A DNA stretch of 10,319 nucleotides, from assembly GCA_018054005.1 (NCBI GenBank), contig JAGPKI010000044.1, positions 1-10,319 on the forward strand, written 5' to 3'. Positions 7,251-10,319 of the stretch are shown piece by piece. This DNA is from Caldisericia bacterium. Its GTDB lineage: Bacteria; Caldisericota; Caldisericia; UBA6126; JAGPKI01. The translations under genes and the position numbers were made by a program. Below the pieces are notes generated by a model. It worked only from the letters and a program-made list of their open reading frames with translations. It had not been told where the DNA came from and did no database searches. The stretch's first letter is position 1. Each line of letters begins with the position of its first letter.

Positions 7251-7545
7251 TTTTCGCCAACCTATCTGTCTCTACAATCATGCCTTGCCTTGCTCTTTTA
7301 ACACATGTTCTTACATTTGGTTCTCCATCAACTTTCATTAAGCAAGATGAGCAATTACCTATACAGCAAAATAACCCTCTCGGTTTATGATACTTAAGAC
7401 TATAAGATAAAGTTTTAATTCCATTAGCATAAAGGGATACAGCTATTGGCTCATCGTCGTAACCCTCTATCTCGTTACCATCAAGGAAGAAAGTTATCTT
7501 ATTTCCTTTGTTGAACTCAAGGATTGGGTGATTTTTGATGCGCAC
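7243..7545 (-). CDS. Plant-type [2Fe-2S] subunit (HcnA / SoxA N-terminal domain-like)
   Basis: This 100-residue protein is a stand-alone version of the N-terminal [2Fe-2S] domain (Fer2_4-like) of SoxA/OoxA/HcnA proteins. After an initial beta hairpin (ITFFLDGNEIEG, 17-28) come HKPRGLFCCIGNCSSCL (53-69) and Cys81. This gives the ligand set Cys60, Cys65, Cys68 and Cys81 (C-x4-C-x2-C-x12-C). It starts at GTG 7545, supported by a strong GGAGGT five bases upstream; no better ATG is available. It is the first gene of the operon, about 48 bases downstream of the predicted transcription start, and overlaps the FAD subunit by eight bases. Its cluster would connect the FAD subunit with the rest of the complex. 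Confidence 0.9.
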   Translation of the reverse strand: MRIKNHPILEFNKGNKITFFLDGNEIEGYDDEPIAVSLYANGIKTLSYSLKYHKPRGLFCCIGNCSSCLMKVDGEPNVRTCVKRARQGMIVETDRLAKND

Positions 7546-7550
7546 TTTCG

Positions 7551-7556
7551 ACCTCC
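7551..7556 (-). promoter_or_regulatory. Strong ribosome binding site for the GTG-initiated first operon gene
   Basis: GGAGGT on the minus strand, five bases ahead of GTG 7545. It is the strongest Shine-Dalgarno in the operon and decides the GTG start. Confidence 0.75.
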
Positions 7557-7599
7557 AAATACATCATTTATATGTTATTTAATTTCATCATTTTAGTTA

Positions 7600-7618
7600 A
7601 GTATACCACAAATATTTG
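7600..7618 (-). promoter_or_regulatory. Extended -10 promoter of the seven-gene operon with adjacent 10-base palindrome
   Basis: On the minus strand TGGTATACT (7608-7600) is an extended -10 element. No good -35 is found at 16-18 bases, as expected for extended -10 promoters. Transcription would start near 7593, giving a leader of about 48 bases. Immediately upstream is the perfect palindrome CAAATATTTG (7609-7618), a possible operator; it could also be chance in AT-rich DNA. Confidence 0.5.
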
Positions 7619-7768
7619 GCAACCTTAAGCACATTTTAGAAGTAAATAAATATGTCATTAACATCACACAATGAGGATATTCCTTCCAAAAAAGAATTTC
7701 ACCAGCCCTTTACTTCAGCTTAGGATTGCTTTTTACCAGTGATGAAAAGTCTTCTAACCACATATCTT

Positions 7769-7806
7769 CATGAGCTGAGGAGTATCTTTTTATCTATGAA
7801 ATATCT
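7769..7806 (-). repeat. Degenerate long-class palindromic repeat
   Basis: It contains CTGAGGAGTATC (7775-7786) and ends GAAATATCT, aligning with the better copies at 7893-7936 and 8239-8279. The TGTCATCC flank has decayed. This is the weakest member of the family. Confidence 0.35.
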
Positions 7807-7814
7807 CCTCTTTT

Positions 7815-7845
7815 TACGCTTCGATAAAAGATTTCAAGGATGACA
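7815..7845 (+). repeat. 31-base palindromic repeat, left arm decayed
   Basis: It aligns over its full length with the exact copies at 7970-8000 and 8108-8138. The loop and right end are kept (TCGATAAAAGATTTC, then AGGATGACA), while the left GGATCC flank is lost. It is followed by the spacer GATACTGT and the unit at 7854-7880. Confidence 0.65.
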
Positions 7846-7853
7846 GATACTGT

Positions 7854-7880
7854 GGATTCCCGCAATCGCTCTGAATGACA
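7854..7880 (+). repeat. 27-base palindromic repeat, partly decayed
   Basis: It starts GGATTCCCGC and ends GAATGACA, the same length and flanks as 8073-8099 and the reverse of 8008-8034. The right arm no longer pairs fully with the left. Confidence 0.6.
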
Positions 7881-7892
7881 AACACTCACAAA

Positions 7893-7936
7893 TCCTCCTG
7901 AGGTAGTATATCTATATTTTGCTATCGTAAGGATCT
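7893..7936 (-). repeat. Long-class palindromic repeat, inverted orientation
   Basis: TCCTCCTGAGG at 7893-7903 and AAGGATCT at 7929-7936 match the ends of the copy at 8239-8279 (TCATCCTGAGG and GAAGGATCT). Read on the minus strand it has the family order AGATCC ... AGGA. Confidence 0.55.
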
Positions 7937-7967
7937 ATTCTTTTTATAATACTTATAAAAATTTGGG

Positions 7968-8001
7968 TTGGATCCTCGATAAAAGATTTCGAGGATGACA
8001 A
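7968..8001 (+). repeat. Exact 34-base repeat, copy 1, with 8-base inverted arms
   Basis: It is identical over 34 bases to 8106-8139. The palindromic core is ATCCTCGA (7972-7979), a nine-base loop, and TCGAGGAT (7989-7996), followed by GACA. Confidence 0.9.
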
Positions 8002-8007
8002 AAGTGT

Positions 8008-8034
8008 TGTCATTCCGCACTTGATGCGGAATCC
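8008..8034 (-). repeat. 27-base palindromic repeat, inverted orientation
   Basis: ATTCCGCA (8012-8019) pairs with TGCGGAAT (8025-8032) around the loop CTTGA. It is flanked by TGTC and CC, so on the minus strand it reads GGATTCCGCA ... TGCGGAATGACA. It is a perfect eight-pair stem. Confidence 0.85.
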
Positions 8035-8072
8035 AGGAAGTATTTCTTTTCAAATAGAAAAGGAAAAAGAAT

Positions 8073-8099
8073 GGATCCCCAATCGAGTTGGGGATGACA
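8073..8099 (+). repeat. 27-base palindromic repeat
   Basis: ATCCCCAA (8075-8082) pairs with TTGGGGAT (8088-8095) around the loop TCGAG. It is flanked by GG and GACA. The stem differs from that at 8008-8034 but stays fully complementary. Confidence 0.85.
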
Positions 8100-8105
8100 A
8101 GTTAC

Positions 8106-8139
8106 TTGGATCCTCGATAAAAGATTTCGAGGATGACAA
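8106..8139 (+). repeat. Exact 34-base repeat, copy 2, with 8-base inverted arms
   Basis: It is identical to 7968-8001 over 34 bases, and the bases on either side differ. Arms ATCCTCGA and TCGAGGAT enclose a nine-base loop. Confidence 0.9.
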
Positions 8140-8148
8140 TAGGCGTAC

Positions 8149-8202
8149 TTTCGAGGATGAGAGATACTGTGGATTCCTTAATAATTGATTTCAGGAATTA
8201 CA
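8149..8202 (+). repeat. Truncated repeat tail joined to a second palindromic unit
   Basis: The tail TTTCGAGGATGAGA (8149-8162) is the right end of a 31-base unit whose left half is missing. After the spacer GATACTGT (8163-8170) comes a 32-base unit (8171-8202) that starts GGATTCC, keeps the TAA...GATTTC loop and ends AGGAATTACA. The order tail, GATACTGT, GGATTCC also occurs at 7833-7860. GGGAATGACA at 8217-8226 is a further stray right end. Confidence 0.6.
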
Positions 8203-8238
8203 GGGAGTGTAAATTTGGGAATGACACCCATCTCTCAC

Positions 8239-8279
8239 TGTCATCCTGAGGAAGTATTATTTCAGCAACTGAAGGATCT
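8239..8279 (-). repeat. Long-class palindromic repeat (41 bases), inverted orientation
   Basis: It begins TGTCATCCTGAG (8239-8250) and ends CTGAAGGATCT (8269-8279). On the minus strand it reads AGATCCTTCAG ... CTCAGGATGACA, the same flank rule as the shorter units. Confidence 0.7.
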
Positions 8280-8367
8280 AATCTTAATTATTCTAAAACT
8301 TTGTAAATGTGTACCAATTTTAAAGCCTCAATATGTTATTGTGACTCAAAAATCCTAAAAATCATGT

Positions 8368-8396
8368 TTGAGATAATATATAAGAGTATATATACT
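8368..8396 (+). promoter_or_regulatory. umuDC promoter with palindromic operator candidate over the -10
   Basis: TTGAGA (8368-8373) and TATACT (8391-8396) are separated by exactly 17 bases. The -10 is the right half of the perfect 12-base palindrome AGTATATATACT (8385-8396). A repressor bound there would block RNA polymerase. LexA control is expected for umuDC and is inferred, but the palindrome is not a textbook LexA box. The leader to umuD would be about 93 bases. Confidence 0.55.
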
Positions 8397-8458
8397 TCCT
8401 TCGGTGATAATTTACAATTCCAAGAAATAGAGATATATGTTTATTTTGGATGGGACAA

Positions 8459-8486
8459 TTGATATTTTGCTCATAAAAAATATAAA
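8459..8486 (+). promoter_or_regulatory. Possible second promoter giving a near-leaderless umuD transcript
   Basis: TTGATA (8459-8464), a 16-base spacer and TATAAA (8481-8486). Transcription would start about 3 bases before, or at, the umuD ATG (8496). This fits the absence of a Shine-Dalgarno there. The region is very AT-rich, so this is weak evidence. Confidence 0.3.
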
Positions 8487-8495
8487 TTATTAGAA

Positions 8496-8906
8496 ATGAA
8501 GAAAAAAAAGAAAATTGAATTAACTTTATTTTCTCAAGGAGTATCTGCGGGTTTTCCTTCACCAGCAGATGACTTTATCGATAAAAATTTGGATTTAAAT
8601 GAATTTCTTATCAAGCATCCTGTTGCCACTTACTTACTTAAGGTCTCTGGCAATTCAATGATAGATGCAGGAATAAATTCAGGGGATATATTAATAGTTG
8701 ATAGGTCTATCGAACCAACAGACAATAAGATTGTTGTTGCTATAATTGATGGTGAATTTACATTGAAAAGGTTCAGAAAAATAGATAATAAAATATACCT
8801 ATACCCTGAAAATTCTAAATATACTCCCATTGAAATAAAAGAAGGTATGGATTGTCAAATTTGGGGAGTTGTTACATTTGTTATTCATCAGTTTGAAAAT
8901 ATATAG
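8496..8906 (+). CDS. umuD: UmuD, self-cleaving subunit of DNA polymerase V
   Basis: UmuD is a LexA-type S24 peptidase-fold protein. RecA-stimulated self-cleavage gives UmuD', which joins UmuC as the translesion polymerase V. The 136 residues align with E. coli UmuD (139). The cleavage region is SAGFPSPADD, with the predicted scissile bond Ala18-Gly19 (E. coli has Cys-Gly). DLNEFLIKHPVATY follows at 33-46, then SGNSMIDAGI with nucleophile Ser54 and GEFTLKR with general base Lys91. The Ser-Lys spacing of 37 equals that in E. coli. The N-terminus is unusually basic (MKKKKKIE). No in-frame start exists upstream before a stop at 8460-8462, and there is no Shine-Dalgarno. It is followed two bases later by umuC. 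Confidence 0.96.
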   Translation: MKKKKKIELTLFSQGVSAGFPSPADDFIDKNLDLNEFLIKHPVATYLLKVSGNSMIDAGINSGDILIVDRSIEPTDNKIVVAIIDGEFTLKRFRKIDNKIYLYPENSKYTPIEIKEGMDCQIWGVVTFVIHQFENI

Positions 8907-8908
8907 AA

Positions 8909-10180
8909 ATGAACAGAATCTTCGGATTAGTTGATTGTAATAACTTTTATGTATCCTGCGAACAAGCATTTAATCCAAAGTTAAGCAATAAACCAGTTGT
9001 TGTATTATCAAATAATGATGGTTGTGTAATATCGCGATCGCAGGAAGCAAAAAATTTAGGAATTACATTGGGGCAACCGATATTCAAATGTATGGATATG
9101 GTTGAAAAATATAATATACAAGTTCTATCATCTAATTTTAGTTTATATGGAGATATCTCAAATAGAATTATGTTAACACTCTCACAAATCTGCCCCGATA
9201 TTGAAATTTATTCTATTGATGAAGCTTTTATATTATTAGATAGTAACCAAGCATCTAATTTAGAAGATTATTTAAAGATTATTAGAGATACTATTTATAA
9301 ATGGACTGGAATACCAGTATCAATAGGCGCAGCTACAACAAAGACTTTAGCAAAGGTAGCTAATAAAATAGCCAAAAGAAATAAAGACCTTAAAGGAATA
9401 TTTAATTTAGTTGATAAACCAAATTTGGAAGAATATCTTGAGACAATTGATGTGTCAGATATTTGGGGCATTGGAAGAAGCTTTGTAAAACTTTTAAATA
9501 AGCATGGCGTATACAATGCAAAACAACTAAGCACTGTAAACGACTCCTGGGCTAAGAAATATTTAAAAACACCAGGATTAAAAACTGTTTTAGAGTTAAG
9601 AGGCATACCTTGTATAGAGCTTAATGACGTAATTCAACCAAAGAAATCAATAATAACATCAAGAACTTTTGGAAATGATATTTGTAATATTCAGGAGATG
9701 ACTGAAGCAATTTCAACATTCACAACAAATGCAGCAGATAAATTAAGAAAACAGAACTCTGTTGCATCATGTGTGCAAGTATTTGTAATGTCCAATCCAT
9801 TTAAAGATGGAGAAAAGTATTTCAATTCAACAATTATACCTACCAAGATACCTACTGCTAATACTTTAGATTTAATTAGATATGCATTAATTGGACTTAG
9901 AAAAATCTACAAAGATAAAATAAAGTATAAAAAGGCAGGAGTAATGCTATCGGAAATAATTCAAAATGAAGATGCAAAATCATCTTTGTTTGATGATGTT
10001 TACCCTGAGAGTAAAGATGAAAAGTTAATGAACGTTATTGATAATATTAATTTAAGGTACGGAAGAAATACTCTTTACCCTCTGTCAAATGGTATAGAGC
10101 ATAACTGGAAAATGAAACAACTCAGGAAATCTCAAAGATATACGACTAATTTAGACGAACTATTAACTATAAACGTTTAA
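8909..10180 (+). CDS. umuC: UmuC, Y-family translesion DNA polymerase (catalytic subunit of Pol V)
   Basis: UmuC copies past DNA lesions together with UmuD'2 and RecA. The protein is full length: 423 residues against 422 in E. coli. Palm residues are Asp9 in VDCNNFY (with Tyr14 as the probable steric gate), and Asp104-Glu105 in YSIDEAF. SNNDGCVISRS (34-44) and SIGAATTKTLAKVANKIA (138-155) are family-typical, as is DIWGIGR (184-190) in the thumb/HhH region. The little-finger domain follows (about 245-350). SSLFDD (358-363) is the beta-clamp-binding motif, and the UmuC-specific tail RYTTNLDELL (410-419) is present. The start follows the umuD stop by two bases with no Shine-Dalgarno, in the same TAGAAATGAA context as umuD. 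Its stop overlaps the convergent SRAP gene by four bases. Confidence 0.97.
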   Translation: MNRIFGLVDCNNFYVSCEQAFNPKLSNKPVVVLSNNDGCVISRSQEAKNLGITLGQPIFKCMDMVEKYNIQVLSSNFSLYGDISNRIMLTLSQICPDIEIYSIDEAFILLDSNQASNLEDYLKIIRDTIYKWTGIPVSIGAATTKTLAKVANKIAKRNKDLKGIFNLVDKPNLEEYLETIDVSDIWGIGRSFVKLLNKHGVYNAKQLSTVNDSWAKKYLKTPGLKTVLELRGIPCIELNDVIQPKKSIITSRTFGNDICNIQEMTEAISTFTTNAADKLRKQNSVASCVQVFVMSNPFKDGEKYFNSTIIPTKIPTANTLDLIRYALIGLRKIYKDKIKYKKAGVMLSEIIQNEDAKSSLFDDVYPESKDEKLMNVIDNINLRYGRNTLYPLSNGIEHNWKMKQLRKSQRYTTNLDELLTINV

Positions 10181-10319
10181 TTGATTGGACCTAATAGCTC
10201 TTTAAAGTCATTTTTGGGATTATTTACTTTGTTTGATACTCTATACATTAGCATTTTATCAGAGTCAAATGGTTTAAGAAGATTGGTAAGTGTTTTAATG
10301 TCATCAATATTATTATCCA
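10177..10319 (-). CDS. Partial SRAP-family (YedK/HMCES-like) abasic-site protein, C-terminus only
   Basis: The minus strand is open from the right edge to a TAA at 10179-10177, giving 46 residues. The end, MYRVSNKVNNPKNDFKELL followed by GPIN, matches the conserved C-terminus of SRAP proteins (compare the E. coli YedK pattern PVS..V.N.KN.G.ELI.P). The preceding LLKPFDSDKM fits the usual L..P.....M spacer. SRAP proteins form a covalent thiazolidine crosslink to abasic sites in single-stranded DNA through an N-terminal Cys, shielding them. The Cys2, active-site Glu and His lie outside the window. The context next to umuDC agrees with the reported association of this family with SOS genes. It converges on umuC and overlaps it by four bases, so neither gene has room for its own terminator. 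Confidence 0.75.
   Translation of the reverse strand, partial: DNNIDDIKTLTNLLKPFDSDKMLMYRVSNKVNNPKNDFKELLGPIN

Larger units (their letters stand above)
7619..8367. other. Long gene-free divergent intergenic region filled with palindromic repeats
   Basis: This stretch lies between the divergent promoters at about 7608 and 8368. No convincing gene was found on either strand. From about 7769 to 8279 it is packed with imperfect palindromes of one family, listed separately. The flanks (7619-7768 and 8280-8367) show no clear structure. A short minus-strand open stretch around 7712-7796 reads like protein but is only about 25 codons. Confidence 0.7.

Noticed and set aside
7710..7796. A minus-strand peptide-like stretch of about 25 codons containing SSAHEDMWLEDFSSLVKSN
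   Set aside because: It is bounded by stops, has no start or ribosome site, and partly overlaps a repeat; it could be a gene remnant, but I recognise no family.
8008..8099. GC-rich hairpins as intrinsic terminators
   Set aside because: They have no following T tract, belong to the repeat family, and lie between divergent genes where no terminator is needed.
7815..8279. A CRISPR array
   Set aside because: The units vary in sequence, length and orientation, and spacers are irregular; there are no cas genes.
8362..8562. A minus-strand open frame of 66 codons
   Set aside because: It overlaps the umuDC promoter, leader and the start of umuD, and its peptide is a low-complexity shadow.
8630..9606. 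Minus-strand open frames inside umuD (8630-8830) and umuC (9295-9606)
   Set aside because: They are shadows of full-length, motif-complete genes on the plus strand.

Overview
The window is AT-rich. Most of its genes carry good Shine-Dalgarno sites, and its promoters are sigma-70-like. A stalk-domain lipoprotein, a peptidoglycan gene (murI), a RecG with a long N-terminal extension as in Thermotoga, and a dehydrogenase subunit resembling archaeal dye-linked L-proline dehydrogenase all point to a deep-branching, possibly thermophilic anaerobic bacterium (Caldisericota, Thermotogota or a low-GC Firmicute relative). That placement is inference; nothing in the window fixes the phylum.

Layout. The left edge (1-140, minus) holds the N-terminus of what looks like a tyrosine recombinase, just downstream of a tRNA pair on the same strand (tRNA-Lys then tRNA-Glu, 353 down to 203). 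A stalk-domain lipoprotein (531-1037, plus) diverges from the tRNAs. It converges, with 10 bases between them, on the end of a compact seven-gene minus-strand operon that fills 7545 down to 1048. In transcription order the operon holds five redox genes, then murI (glutamate racemase) and recG (branch-migrating helicase). The redox genes are a plant-type [2Fe-2S] protein, an FAD disulfide-reductase-like subunit, a 4Fe-4S dicluster-like protein, a BFD-type [2Fe-2S] protein and a DAO-family flavoprotein. Five of the six junctions overlap and the sixth has one base between genes, so translational coupling is likely.

A divergent intergenic region of about 950 bases (7546-8495) contains a promoter at each end. 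Between the promoters lies a dense cluster of about ten imperfect palindromes. They share the same flanks (GGAT...ATGACA, in either orientation), but their stem sequences vary and stay complementary.

To the right is a DNA-damage module. umuD (8496-8906) and umuC (8909-10180) encode the two parts of DNA polymerase V. They are followed, convergent and overlapping by 4 bases, by the C-terminus of an SRAP (YedK/HMCES-like) abasic-site protein that runs off the right edge. umuD has a good promoter whose -10 element lies in a 12-base palindrome. Neither umuD nor umuC has a Shine-Dalgarno site, unlike most other genes here.

How the genes work together. The five redox genes look like one membrane-associated or soluble amino-acid/imino-acid dehydrogenase complex. 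The DAO subunit would oxidise the substrate and pass electrons through Fe-S centres to the FAD/NAD-binding subunit. The physiological substrate cannot be read from sequence. murI supplies D-glutamate for peptidoglycan, and recG rescues stalled forks. umuDC and SRAP both deal with damaged template DNA.
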